A stretch of 64,000 nt of DNA from Phycisphaerales bacterium (GTDB lineage: Bacteria; Planctomycetota; Phycisphaerae; Phycisphaerales; UBA1924), in NCBI GenBank assembly GCA_016709445.1, contig JADJMV010000004.1, positions 248,001 through 312,000 of the forward strand, written 5' to 3'. This document shows positions 39,324-49,473 of the stretch, piece by piece. The translations under genes were made by a program, and so were the position numbers. Numbering within the stretch: the stretch's first letter is position 1; each line of letters opens with the position of its first letter. Under the pieces are notes generated by a model. It did not search any database. It saw only the letters and a program-made list of their open reading frames with translations, and was not told the DNA's origin.

Positions 39324-41106
39324 CCAGACGAACCCAAGCGATCGCCACGCCAACGCCCGAGGGATGGATGCGGACCGACCACCCCCTCCGCATCGCCATC
39401 CTCGGCTGGGCGAGGCTCTCGGCGCAGGCCCGGGAGGGATCGGGGTACAACCTCAATGCGTCGGAGCTTGCGACCGGGCTCTCCCTCTCGGGGCACCACG
39501 TCTTCTATCTCCGGTCGGGGATGCACTACTCCCTGCTCCGGCGTGGGCCGACCGTGCGCCGAACCGAGACGTGGCGGGGCATCGAGTGCTTCAGCCTGCT
39601 CAACTCCCGCAACCTCTCCCCCGCCTCAAGCAACTTCCTCAATGTCCGGCAGGAGGCCACGAGCCCCGCCGACACGCGGGCGGTACTCACCTGGCTGCGC
39701 GGAGTCGGCGCGGAAGTGGTGCATATCCACTCCCTGGAGGGCTACGCGCTCGACACGGTCGGAGCGATCCGCGACGCGGGGCTCCCGGTCGTGGTCACGC
39801 CGCACAACTACCACTACGCGTGCCCGCAGGTCGACCTCCTCCACAAGGAGAAGGAGTGCTGCCTCGATTATGAGGGCGGCGAGCGATGCGTGGGATGCCT
39901 CGAAGCGCCGGAACCCGGACGGGCGCGACGCCGGCGGGCGACGATGCAGGATATCGAACGCGTCGTGGGCGCCGAGCTGACCATCGCGCTCCGCCGCGCC
40001 CTGGCCCTGGCAGCGGCCCGCCTCGCGGGCAAACCGCCCGCGACCGCCCGGCGCGAGGAGGATCTGGTCGAACCAGACCCCGAGGCGGCGCGGGGCTTCC
40101 AGGCGGGAGGTTCGACACACCCAGGGACGTTCGACCACGGTCTGACCGTGCTCGAGCGTGACAAAATCGACTCCCTCGGCCGGGCGCCGGCCGACGCCAA
40201 CGAGCGCTTTCTCGCGTCGCGAGACCTCCACCTGCGCGTGGTCAACCACTACGGAGCACGCCGCGAGAACGGCGTCGCCGCCCTGAATAGAGCCAACCTC
40301 GTCACCCCACCGAGCGCCTTCATGTGTCGGGCCTACGAGGCCATGGGCGTCGCCGGCGCGCGCGACTGCGCCACGTCCGGCTCGGCCAGCCCCACTTCGA
40401 CCAGATCAACCGGCGGGCGCAGCGATCGCCCTACTACGACGTCCGGCCCTGGAACCCCCACACCGCCCGCCGACCGCTCCGTATCGCCTTCTGGGGGACG
40501 ACACGAAATAACAAGGGCTTCGGCGTGCTGGCCAGGGCGATCGCCCGACTCACCCGCGAGGACCGCCAGCGGTGCCAGTTCCTCGTGCACGCCGGCGGCG
40601 GCGACTGGGGCTACCGGAAGATGCTCAGCCCCTATCCCGAGGTCAGCTTCCTCGGCGGATACGACACCCTCCAACTGCTCGCCGGCGGCGGGGAATACGA
40701 CGTCGCGGTGCTCCCGCATATCTGGTTCGAGAACTCCCCCCTGGTCATGCTCGAGCATCTCCACGCCGGCAAGTTCATCCTCGCCTCGCGCCTCGGCGGG
40801 CCGGTCGATTGGATCTGCGAGCCCGGATCGCCGGCGAGCCAGGCGAACGGCGGGATGGGCAACGGCCTCCTGTTCCCCGGGGGAGACGAGCAGGCCCTCG
40901 CCGACCAGATCACCCGCGTCGTGCGCGGCGAGGTTGAGTTGCCAAGCCCACGCGAGGTGCACGCGGTGAGCACGCTGTGGAGCTACCCCCAGCATGTCGA
41001 GGAGGTGGAATCGATCTACCTCGAAATCCTCGGCCGTTCGGGCTCACGCCCCTCCGTCTCAACGATCGAAGCCAAACCCGACCCGCTCGCCGTGGCCGCA
41101 GGCTGA
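39320..41106 (+). CDS. Glycosyltransferase, GT4-like, second copy (one frameshift)
   Basis: About 594 residues. ATG 39320 overlaps the previous stop (ATGA). It is built like the gene at 35901: IAILGWARLSAQAREGSGYN, EVVHIHSLEGYALDTV, HNYHYACPQVDLLHKEKECC and a Cys cluster CLDYEGGERCVGC. Then a long helical/linker insert. In the C-terminal half the reading passes to another frame near 40355 (two extra bases in a GCGC run), then LRHVRLGQPHFDQI, RIAFWGTTRNNKGFGVLARAI and LPHIWFENSPLVMLEHLHAGKFILAS, ending at 41106. It shares the CPQ-Cys insert with the first copy, so the two are paralogues. It probably acts on the same surface glycan. Confidence 0.75.
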
Positions 41107-41114
41107 TCGATACT

Positions 41115-41990
41115 TCACGATCCGAGCAGGCCACCGAGCTTCCGAGCGCCCCGACGCGTCGCCTTGCGGGCCCGGCGCAGGGCGTGCTCGGTGCAGTCCG
41201 CCGCGCGCTCCGCGGCCGCGGAGCGGAGGAGTTCGATGAGCGGGCCGGCCTCCGGCAGCTCCGGCCCGATGCCCGCGAGCGAATCACGCAGCATCTCCAG
41301 GTCCCTCGTCTCACCGAGCAGCGTGCACACGCGGTCGTAGCCGCCCTCGATGCGTCCGAGCGGCTTGGGATCGACGGGGACCAGCGCCCGCACCTGCTCC
41401 CGGATGTCCTTGCACCGCTTGCGCAGATCATGAACACACTCGGGGCGCGGGTGCTCTCGCGCCTTGCGGAAGCTCTTGCGGGCCCGCCCGGCCGACTTTG
41501 CCACGGCGCGAGCGATGTCCACGCGGGGCCGCTCGGCGCCCCCATCCGCCATCCGCAACCGCACGGCACACCCCGCGAGCAGGGCCCTCGCGTCGCCGGC
41601 CTGGTCGGCGAGGGCCATGGTCGAACGCTCAAGAGAGGCCGCGAGGACGGGCCGCACCCACTCCATCTCGGAACGCCCCCCCACCCCGATCGCCTCCGCG
41701 AGGCGATCGAGCGCCGCGATCTGGGCGTGCGCGTCGCGGTGCGGGGAGAGCAGGGCCGCGGCGGCTCGCAGCGCCCCCCGGGCGGCCCCAGATTCCTCCT
41801 CGCCCCAGAGCGGACGGAGAATCCGGATCAGCGCCCGCAGGGAGCGGATATGACGCCGGGCCTCGTGCACCGCACCGACCGGGTCGGCGGCGACCCGAGC
41901 AAGCTGCGCGTCCGCGCCCGCGGCGTGCTCGCCCGCGACGCGGAGGAGGCCCAGATCGAGGTCTTCACCCGGCAGCACAACGAGCCCCAT
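41115..41990 (-). CDS. CHAD domain protein
   Basis: 291 residues, nearly all helical, with the repeated basic helices of the CHAD domain: AVHEARRHIRSLRALIRIL near residue 40 and CVHDLRKRCKDIREQVRAL near 190, each with the conserved His and Arg/Lys pairs. CHAD domains bind polyphosphate and are often found next to polyphosphate enzymes. None is visible here; the neighbours are a glycosyltransferase (convergent) and citrate synthase (upstream, same strand). No CYTH domain is attached. Confidence 0.85.
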   Translation of the reverse strand: MGLVVLPGEDLDLGLLRVAGEHAAGADAQLARVAADPVGAVHEARRHIRSLRALIRILRPLWGEEESGAARGALRAAAALLSPHRDAHAQIAALDRLAEAIGVGGRSEMEWVRPVLAASLERSTMALADQAGDARALLAGCAVRLRMADGGAERPRVDIARAVAKSAGRARKSFRKAREHPRPECVHDLRKRCKDIREQVRALVPVDPKPLGRIEGGYDRVCTLLGETRDLEMLRDSLAGIGPELPEAGPLIELLRSAAAERAADCTEHALRRARKATRRGARKLGGLLGS

Positions 41991-42025
41991 GACTCTCCTC
42001 CCGGGGCAGGATCAGGCCCCGCCGG

Positions 42026-43189
42026 TCAGCCGTTCCACTTCTTGAGTTTGGGGCCGGTGTAGTTGGCGATCGGACGGATCAGACGGTTGTTGGCGTGCTG
42101 CTCCATGATGTGCGCGCACCAGCCGGTGATCCGCGAGGCGACAAAGATCGGCGTGTATTGCGGCACGGGGATGTCCATCACGAAGTACGTCATCCCGCAC
42201 GGGAAATCGACGTTGGGGTGGATCTGCTTCTCGTCGAGCATGATCTTCTCGACCTTCTCGCCCAGCTCGAACAGGCGGACGAACTCGGGCCCCCGCCCCT
42301 CGGCGATCTTGCGCCCGAGGCCGTGCAGGATCGGGGCGCGGTGGTCACCGTTCTTGTAGACCCGGTGGCCGAAGCCCATCAGCTTGCGCTTGTCAGCAAA
42401 GGCCTTGTGCATCCAGGCCTCGATCTTCGCGGGGTCGTTGGCCGGGCCGATGTCGGCCCGGATCTCCCGGAGCATCTCCATGGCGGCCTCGTTGGCCCCG
42501 CCGTGCAGCGGGCCCTTGAGCGCGGCGATCGCGCCCGTCACCGCGCCGTGCATGTCGCTGAGCGTGGCGCTGATCACGCGGCTCGCGAAGGTGCTCGCGT
42601 TGTAGTCGTGCTCGGCATACAGAATGAGCGAGACATCGACCACGTGCGCAAACTCGGTGCTGGGCTTCTTCCCGCTCATCAGGTACAGCAGGTTCGCCGC
42701 GTGGCTGAGCTTGGCGTCGCCGCCCGTGTTGGGCGCCACCAGCTCCTTGCCGTCGATGATGGTCTGCATGTGGCCGATGATCGTCGGAATCTTCGCCGTC
42801 AGCCGCTTCGCCTTGCGCAGGTTGGCCTCGGCCGAGTTGCTCTGGCTCTCCTTGTCCATGTTCCCCAGGATCGAGACCGCCGTCCGCAGCACATCCATCG
42901 GCACCGCCGTGCCCTCGCGCAGCATGGGGCCCGCGGCGTGCAGGAAGTCCACCACCTGCGTCGGGAGCGCCCGGTTGGCGATCAGCTCGTCCTTGAAGAA
43001 CTGGAGTTCCTTGGCGTCCGGCTTGTGCCCGACCAGCAGCACATGCGCGACCTCCTCAAACGTGGCATGCTGGGCCAGGTCGTGGATCTCGTAGCCGCGG
43101 TAGATCAACGCGCCCTGCTCCACCGAGCAGATCTGGGTGTCGCCGGCGATGATGCCCTCAAGGCCCTTGGTCGCGGTAGCCGTGGTCAT
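42026..43189 (-). CDS. gltA: Citrate synthase
   Basis: 387 residues. Condenses oxaloacetate with acetyl-CoA at the entry to the TCA cycle. Visible family elements: GLEGIIAGDTQICSVEQGALIYRGYEIHDL is the short N-terminal domain of the compact (archaeal/Gram-positive type) enzyme. The catalytic His is in GPLHGGANEA, GFGHRVYKNGDHRAPI carries the second His, and the catalytic Asp is in NVDFPCGM. The length is typical of the dimeric compact form rather than the allosteric Gram-negative type. 2-methylcitrate synthase is the close alternative; no propionate genes are nearby. Confidence 0.93.
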   Translation of the reverse strand: MTTATATKGLEGIIAGDTQICSVEQGALIYRGYEIHDLAQHATFEEVAHVLLVGHKPDAKELQFFKDELIANRALPTQVVDFLHAAGPMLREGTAVPMDVLRTAVSILGNMDKESQSNSAEANLRKAKRLTAKIPTIIGHMQTIIDGKELVAPNTGGDAKLSHAANLLYLMSGKKPSTEFAHVVDVSLILYAEHDYNASTFASRVISATLSDMHGAVTGAIAALKGPLHGGANEAAMEMLREIRADIGPANDPAKIEAWMHKAFADKRKLMGFGHRVYKNGDHRAPILHGLGRKIAEGRGPEFVRLFELGEKVEKIMLDEKQIHPNVDFPCGMTYFVMDIPVPQYTPIFVASRITGWCAHIMEQHANNRLIRPIANYTGPKLKKWNG

Positions 43190-43309
43190 GGCGGAACTCC
43201 TTGCAGTCCGGGGTGCTCTCGATCAACGATAGGAGCCGCCGGGGTGGGTGGTCGGCGCCCGGGCCGGAGGGGCTCGCGAGCGACGCCCGGCCCCCGCGCC
43301 AGTACAGGC

Positions 43310-44299
43310 TCAGCCGACGATGCCGCGCCGGCGGAGTTGGGAGAGCACAAGGTCACCCACATCCGAATCGGAGGGCACGAGCAGGTGGCCGATGCCCCGG
43401 GAGTTGCACGCCCGCTGGACGCGCTCCACGTGGGCGTCGAGCCGCTGCTTGTAGCGCCGGATCACGCCCGCCGACATCGTGACCTCGACGCCGCGCCCCG
43501 TTTCGGCATCGGTCAGGCGCAGGTCGCCCACGAGCCCGGCCCCCACGCCCCGCTCGGGCGCGATCTCCGTGGGCGCGAGCGTCTGGATCAGCGTCGCATC
43601 GACCCCCCCACCGCCGACCAGGTAGCTCAACCCGGCTTCGAGGCCATCGGGGATCAGCGCGTCGGACAGCAGGATCACGACGCCCGACCCGCTGCGAGAC
43701 AGGCCGAACGCCCGCATCGCACGCTCGAAGTCTCCCCGCCCCCGCTCCACCGCGCCAGGACCGAGCCCGGCCTCGGCGTCCGCGAGGCTCTCGAGCAGGA
43801 ACCTCGCCACCCGCGAGGTCTGCACCCGGCCGCGGAGCGACGCGAGCCGGCGCAACGGGTCCGCCCCGGAGTGACCGAATACCGACACACTCACCCGGTT
43901 CTGGTTGACCAGGCCGATATACGCGAGCGCCATCGCCATGCGGTGGGCAAACACGATCTTGCTCGGCTCGTCGCCCCCGCCGGCCAGCATCGAGGCCGAG
44001 CAATCCAGCAGGAGGTGCAGCCCGAGGTCCTCCTCGGCGCGGAACAGCTTCACGCTGAACCGGTCGAACCGCGCGAAGACATTCCAGTCGATCCGGCGCA
44101 GGTCGTCGCCCGGCGAGTAGTCGCGGTAGTCGTCAAACTCCACGCTCTCGCCCCGCCGCTTGCTCCGACGCTCGCCCGGCAGCCGCCCGGCGAACACCTT
44201 GCGGCTGAGCACGTCGAGCCGGTCGAGCCTCCGGGCGAGCCCCGGGCCCAGCAGCTCATCGATCGTCCGGGGCAGGTGGCGTTCGGGTCGTATCAGCAT
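43310..44299 (-). CDS. DUF58 domain protein (vWA-like)
   Basis: 329 residues. The N-terminal half has the DUF58 signature GERRSKRRGESVEFDDYRDYSPGDDLRRIDW followed by VKLFRAEEDLGLHLLLDCSASM, the start of a vWA-like fold with a D-x-S-x-S-like metal site (DCSAS). The C-terminal half continues the fold (GSGVVILLSDALIPDGLEAGL). DUF58 proteins are usually encoded with MoxR AAA ATPases and act in assembly or maturation of other proteins. No moxR gene lies in the window, which is slightly unusual. The signature named here is longer than one motif; its core is FDDYRDYSPGDDLRRIDW. Confidence 0.88.
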   Translation of the reverse strand: MLIRPERHLPRTIDELLGPGLARRLDRLDVLSRKVFAGRLPGERRSKRRGESVEFDDYRDYSPGDDLRRIDWNVFARFDRFSVKLFRAEEDLGLHLLLDCSASMLAGGGDEPSKIVFAHRMAMALAYIGLVNQNRVSVSVFGHSGADPLRRLASLRGRVQTSRVARFLLESLADAEAGLGPGAVERGRGDFERAMRAFGLSRSGSGVVILLSDALIPDGLEAGLSYLVGGGGVDATLIQTLAPTEIAPERGVGAGLVGDLRLTDAETGRGVEVTMSAGVIRRYKQRLDAHVERVQRACNSRGIGHLLVPSDSDVGDLVLSQLRRRGIVG

Positions 44300-44353
44300 G
44301 GGCGAGGCCGGGGCGGCCGGCGGAGTAGAGTATCACGGGGGCCGGAGGCACCG

Positions 44354-45356
<1,003 letters not shown>

Positions 45357-46140
45357 TGCGGGTGGTTTCGTCGGCCCATGACCAGCGACGGCGCCCCCGC
45401 TCCCCCAGGCCCACAACCCACGGGGCCCCCCCCGGGCCCGCCAAGAACCGCCAGACGGGGACGGGGACGGGGACAAGGGAGGGGGACAACAACCTCAAAC
45501 GACGCCCACACGGCCCCCCCGCCCCCACGCCCCGCCCCTACCCGCCGGCGGGAGGCGGGGAGGACAAACGCGCGCGCCGCGGGGGGGGAGAGAAGAAAGA
45601 GAGAGAAAAAAAAAAGGGGGGGAGGGCAACCGCAACGGTACCCCCGGGGGGGGGGGCCTAAACCCCCCCCCGGGGGGGAGCCGGGTTTTTTACCCCCCGG
45701 GGTTCGCCCCCCGGCCCCCCAAACCTTAAGAAATTGGGGGGGGGAAGCCCCCCCCCCGCACAAATAAGACCGGGAACGGGAGGCGCCCGGGGCCGCCCCC
45801 GGGACAACCCCCGGCGCGGCGGGGGTCCTGCCCCGCGGGGGGAGGGGGGCCGGGCGGCGGCACGGGGAAAGGAAAAACCCAGCGGCCGGGGTTGGGGGCA
45901 ACCCCCCCGGGGCCAGGCGGGTCCCGGATTGGGGAGGAAAGAAATTTCGGCGGGGAACTTCAAAAAAAAGGGGGGGGGGGGGAAAGAAAGGGGGGGGGGA
46001 TTAAAAAAAGGGGCCACCACGGGGGCCCCCCCCGGCCCCCCCGGTCCCCCCCCTCCCCCCGGGGGGGGGGGGGGGGGGAAAAAAAACGTTGGGGCGGGGG
46101 GGGGGGGGAGAAGGAGAAGAAAAGGAAAAAGGGGGTGGCA
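45357..46140. other. Low-complexity homopolymer region, probably unreliable sequence
   Basis: About 780 bases after the poly-C tract are made of long G, C and A runs (for example ten A near 45609, ten or more G near 45650, 45970, 46060 and 46105). No gene can be supported in it. Normal composition returns abruptly near 46141. It looks like degraded reads or a bad join, not biology. No protein should be called here. Confidence 0.75.
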
Positions 46141-46276
46141 CCCAATGCCGTGAACTCCCGCGTTCTGATCGGCACGTAAAGGCCTGACGGGACAATCTTT
46201 GCGGAGCGCGCCAGCCGGCGCGGCCTCCGAGCCGATGGTTGTTGTGCTGATCAGCAACCAGAGCAAGGAGGCCACG

Positions 46277-46588
46277 ATGTACAGAGCATCGGTTGGCGGC
46301 AGGGATGCCGCGCACACAGTCTATCGGCACGCGCTGGTCCGGGTCATGAGCCCGCTGCTGGCGCCCTTGGCGATCGGCAAGGGCTGGTCGGCGTTCTCGC
46401 TGGCGTTGGCCGCGACGCTCATGAGCTGGGACCCCGTTCACCGGCCCCTGCGGCAACGCTTGGCCCGCGCTGTCCTCGATGAGTACCACCGGAAGCGGAG
46501 CAGGGCGCCACCCGCCGGCAAGTCGGTCGTCGCCACCGTCAAACACATGCGAACCCATCACGAACACAAGCACCGCCGGATGGCGTAG
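46277..46588 (+). CDS. Small basic protein, possibly a truncated transposase N-terminus
   Basis: 103 residues from ATG 46277, which has AAGGAGG upstream. Composition is basic. The centre, SPLLAPLAIGKGWSAFSLAL then ATLMSWDPVHRPLRQRLARA, is reminiscent of the start of IS4-like transposases, in which a tryptophan-rich helix and a short basic segment come before the catalytic domain. No DDE residues follow. It is the first feature after the unreliable region, so its 5' context is also uncertain. It could equally be an unrelated small protein. Confidence 0.35.
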   Translation: MYRASVGGRDAAHTVYRHALVRVMSPLLAPLAIGKGWSAFSLALAATLMSWDPVHRPLRQRLARAVLDEYHRKRSRAPPAGKSVVATVKHMRTHHEHKHRRMA

Positions 46589-47001
46589 CGATCAGAATCA
46601 GCGTCGAACTGGCACAGGGGTGTTGTAGAACCAGCGAAGTTGGCCCACAACGGTCGTGGGAAGAGAGTCGAATGTGAAATCCCGGATGAGTCGTTCATAC
46701 CAACTCCCAAGTCCTCGCTGCGTCGCCGCGCCGGCCCGATCTGGGCCGACCGTCCCCGTGGATGCGGGAAGATTCCGCCGTAGTCACGCACATCAAGATC
46801 GCCATAAATGAATCAATCGCGGTGCGCGCCTCGCCTTCGGAGCGGATTCGGCACCGACGGAACAACGCGATGCCCGCCGAAACCGATCGGCACACGGAAG
46901 GGGCAACCTCATGGAATACCGCACATCCGCCCCAGCCCTTACCACGCTGCTGCTCGGTTGATCCGTCTGGCAATTGCCTCCACCTGAAAGGACACCAAGT
47001 C
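46589..47001. other. Intergenic stretch without a supported gene
   Basis: 413 bases of mixed composition, lower in GC than the chromosome before 45 kb. Several open frames cross it on both strands, but none has a protein-like pattern, a ribosome site or a recognisable family. Confidence 0.3.
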
Positions 47002-47166
47002 ATGGCCAAGAACAAGAACGACCAGACTTCCAAGGGAGTGGCGTCCAAGGCCTCGAAGCTCCTGAGCGAACCGAAGACGACGAAGGCGGTCAAAGCCGTC
47101 GCCGCCTCGGCCCTGACCCAAACTCCGCGCAGCCACAAGAGCGGGAGCAAGAACACGACTGGGTGA
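47002..47166 (+). CDS. Small basic Lys/Ser/Ala-rich protein
   Basis: 54 residues from ATG 47002 with AAAGGA upstream. Sequence is Lys/Ser/Ala/Thr-rich: MAKNKNDQTSKGVASKASKL then KTTKAVKAVAASALTQ and a basic tail. Small proteins with this ASKASKLL...K(S/A)VAxSALxQ pattern occur in many proteobacteria and stress-gene islands without a known function. A nucleic-acid-binding or disordered protectant role is possible. It lies with DUF3309, a BON-MscS channel and a hibernation factor. Confidence 0.55.
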   Translation: MAKNKNDQTSKGVASKASKLLSEPKTTKAVKAVAASALTQTPRSHKSGSKNTTG

Positions 47167-47302
47167 CTTGAGGGCGCGGCGCCCGACTGGCGGCGGGATC
47201 AACCAGCGACACCGCTGCGTCCCTCAGTACATGGCCCGATAGTCCATACGATCGCTGCTCGCAATGCTCCTCTGTTGCAGATCACAACGAAAGGATACGA
47301 CC

Positions 47303-47395
47303 ATGAGTACGCTTGGCTGGATCATATTGATCGTCGTTCTATTACTGCTGTTCGGCGGCGGCGGCGGCTACTACTACAGCCGCAGAGGACGCTGA
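47303..47395 (+). CDS. DUF3309-like tiny membrane protein
   Basis: 30 residues from ATG 47303 (AAAGGA upstream): an N-terminal MSTLGWIILIVVLLLLFGGG forming one membrane helix, then a Gly/Tyr/Arg tail (GGYYYSRRGR). This is the pattern of the DUF3309 family, although the usual second half is missing and the tail is short. Too small for most gene finders. Function unknown; often found with stress genes. Confidence 0.6.
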   Translation: MSTLGWIILIVVLLLLFGGGGGYYYSRRGR

Positions 47396-47467
47396 AGCGT
47401 GTCCCGTGCAACGACCGCGTTGATTGGCGTTGTCGGGCAAGAGGCGGGAAGAGCCGGCAGGCGGCCA

Positions 47468-48973
47468 TCAGGTTGAGCCGGTCGTCGTTCTCTTCACATC
47501 CCGATCCGCAGTCGCGTCCAGAAGATTCTCGCCTTCGCTTACTGGCTTGGCCTTACGAGCCTGTTCCTTGATGACGCCTGCCTCGCTGGACAACCCGCCT
47601 TCCGCTTTCGTCCACGCCACATCGAGGTCCCCGGTCGAGGATCGGGCAGGCGGACGCCCGACGGGCGCCGCGCCCGACGTCGGAACAAGCATACTCACGG
47701 GAACGCCCTGTGGGAACACTACTTCGCGAGCCTCATCGGGCATCGAGATGCCGTGTTTCTGGAAGGCGAGTTTCACCAGTCGAATGACTGACGAGCGTCC
47801 CTTCAGCCAGCTACTCTCGTGGCCGTTGATCCAGAAGTACACTCGCAGGTTGACGGTCGCCTTGCCCAGACTGTCGGCCAGCACGGCAGGCTCGGGGGTC
47901 GCTGGAGCACGGCGGGATGGTCGATGATGAGCACTTGGGCCGCGACCGCCTGTGCTTCGTTGATCGAATCGTCGTAGCCGATGCCGACGATAAAATCCTC
48001 GCGACGGTTGTCGTTCGCGGTGAAGTTGCGAATGTTGTTCTTGTAGACGCTGGCGTTGGGAATCTGCACAAGGTTGCCGTCGAGGGTCATGACGATGGTG
48101 GTGCGCATGTTGAGTAGCTGCACGTAGCCGGTCTCGCCGGTGACCTCGATGAGGTCGCCCGTCTCGAAGGGTCTCTGCAGGCTGAGGAAGATGCTGGCGA
48201 GGAAGTTCTCGGTGATGTCGCGGAACGCGATGCCGATGACCAGGCCGATGAGTCCCGTGCCACCGACGACGGTGAGCGCGAGTTGGGTCAGGCCGGACAC
48301 TCGAAGAACGACATAAGTGCCGATGAGAAAGAGCAGGACGCCGATGCCGGTCGCGATCACGTTTCTGAGAATTCGAGCCCGCACGCGCTGACGAAGCGCC
48401 CATCGAGCGCCGCGCGTGGCGAGCCACGCCCCCTGCCGAAAGCGCAAGGATGAGCAGCGCGAACACGAGGAACGGAAGCGAGTGGACGAAATCGCGCCAC
48501 AGCGCGAGCAGCCCGCGCCACGCCGGCCGCAAATCCCACGTCGATGGCCTGGGCACAGCCATCCGATTAGCCACGGCGACAACATCCTGCGTGTTGCGCG
48601 CCAGATCGCCGGCCCATTTTTTGAGTTCGTCGGATTCCGCTCGGCCGCTGAGAAAGACCACTCCCTCTTCGACGCGAACCTGCGGACCATCGAACCAGTC
48701 TGTGGCATCGAGCACGCTCTGAAGCCGCTTGCGAATATCCTCATCGCGCGAAACGGGCTTCACGTCCACCTTCGCGGCGGCTGGAGCTAGATCGGCTTCA
48801 CCCGGAGCGGCGCTTGGAGTGGGAATGGGATCGACTGAGGCTTGCTCTTGCGACAAGCCCGCACCGTCAGCGGTGACTTGAGCGACGGCGGTCGAAGTCA
48901 GTACGGACCAAGTGGCAAGGACAATCGTAGCCCCGACAACCCGCTCTACGAGGTGGCATGCCGATCGCTGCAC
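47468..48973 (-). CDS. BON domain-MscS mechanosensitive channel (two frameshifts)
   Basis: About 500 residues if the frame is corrected near 48385 and 47890. Signal peptide (VVGATIVLATWSVLTSTAVA). A BON domain at about 70-135 (RKRLQSVLDATDWFDGPQVR, VVFLSGRAESDELKKWA). Membrane helices follow, in two frames (FLVFALLILALSAGG; VIATGIGVLLFLIGTYVVLR). Then the MscS pore helix and beta domain: ALTVVGGTGLIGLVIGIAFR, NFLASIFLSLQRPFETGDLI, LVQIPNASVYKNNIRNF. The last part returns to the first frame (VNLRVYFWINGHESSWL). It would open under membrane tension. BON-MscS fusions are seen mostly in environmental bacteria. It sits in a small stress-gene island. Confidence 0.8.
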   Translation of the reverse strand: MQRSACHLVERVVGATIVLATWSVLTSTAVAQVTADGAGLSQEQASVDPIPTPSAAPGEADLAPAAAKVDVKPVSRDEDIRKRLQSVLDATDWFDGPQVRVEEGVVFLSGRAESDELKKWAGDLARNTQDVVAVANRMAVPRPSTWDLRPAWRGLLALWRDFVHSLPFLVFALLILALSAGGVARHARRSMGASSARAGSNSQKRDRDRHRRPALSHRHLCRSSSVRPDPTRAHRRRWHGTHRPGHRHRVPRHHRELPRQHLPQPAETLRDGRPHRGHRRDRLRAATQHAHHHRHDPRRQPCADSQRQRLQEQHSQLHRERQPSRGFYRRHRLRRFDQRSTGGRGPSAHHRPSRRAPATPEPAVLADSLGKATVNLRVYFWINGHESSWLKGRSSVIRLVKLAFQKHGISMPDEAREVVFPQGVPVSMLVPTSGAAPVGRPPARSSTGDLDVAWTKAEGGLSSEAGVIKEQARKAKPVSEGENLLDATADRDVKRTTTGST

Positions 48974-49036
48974 AGGACACTCTCCTTGGATTCGTCCGGT
49001 CTGCCATGACTGCGCAGCCCAGCAGCCGCACGTCCG

Positions 49037-49354
49037 TCAGCGGCTTTCGAGCTTGCCGAAAGTCGTGTCAAGCAGGTTTACCATCTTGTCCGCTGCGCCG
49101 CGCAGAGCCTCATCGTGGGAATCAGCGTGATTAGTCACGCTGATGGGCTGCATGCCGGCAACTCGGACCTCGATCTGACAGCGGTTGTCGTTACCGCCTT
49201 CCTTGGAGGCGCTGTTCTCATCGTTGAGGTGAACTTCAGCCCGCGTGATCCGATCAGCGGAGCGGCTGAGCGTTTCTTCGATCACTGCTTTGATTTCGCT
49301 GGACCACCCAGCGGAGCCTCGGGTCTGGCTGCCGGTGTTAACTTGAATCTGCAT
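49037..49354 (-). CDS. HPF/RaiA-family ribosome hibernation-type protein
   Basis: 105 residues. Short form of the ribosome-associated inhibitor/sigma-54-modulation family: IKAVIEETLSRSADRITRAE, VHLNDENSA, CQIEVRVAGMQPISVTNH, and HDEALRGAADKMVNLLDTTF, with the family's beta-alpha-beta3-alpha order. It would bind the ribosome and limit translation in stationary phase or stress. Several such short proteins are found in stress islands as extra copies of the housekeeping gene. Confidence 0.75.
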   Translation of the reverse strand: MQIQVNTGSQTRGSAGWSSEIKAVIEETLSRSADRITRAEVHLNDENSASKEGGNDNRCQIEVRVAGMQPISVTNHADSHDEALRGAADKMVNLLDTTFGKLESR

Positions 49355-49473
49355 CGTGAGCGGTCCTTTGGCTACGGCGCGCGTGGAATCTGAGCGTCAC
49401 TAACTTGTTCTCCGCATCGCGTCGGGCTTGGTTGCGTTTGCCTCGTGCGGAAACGTGGCCGAGGACGCGGCTG

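Noticed and set aside
42095..44353. Long plus-strand frame leading into the coiled-coil protein
   Set aside because: Antisense to citrate synthase and DUF58; only the part from ATG 44354 has a ribosome site and signal peptide.
45357..46198. Gly- and Pro-rich open frames in the homopolymer region
   Set aside because: Products of G/C runs with no start context or homology; the DNA itself is doubtful.
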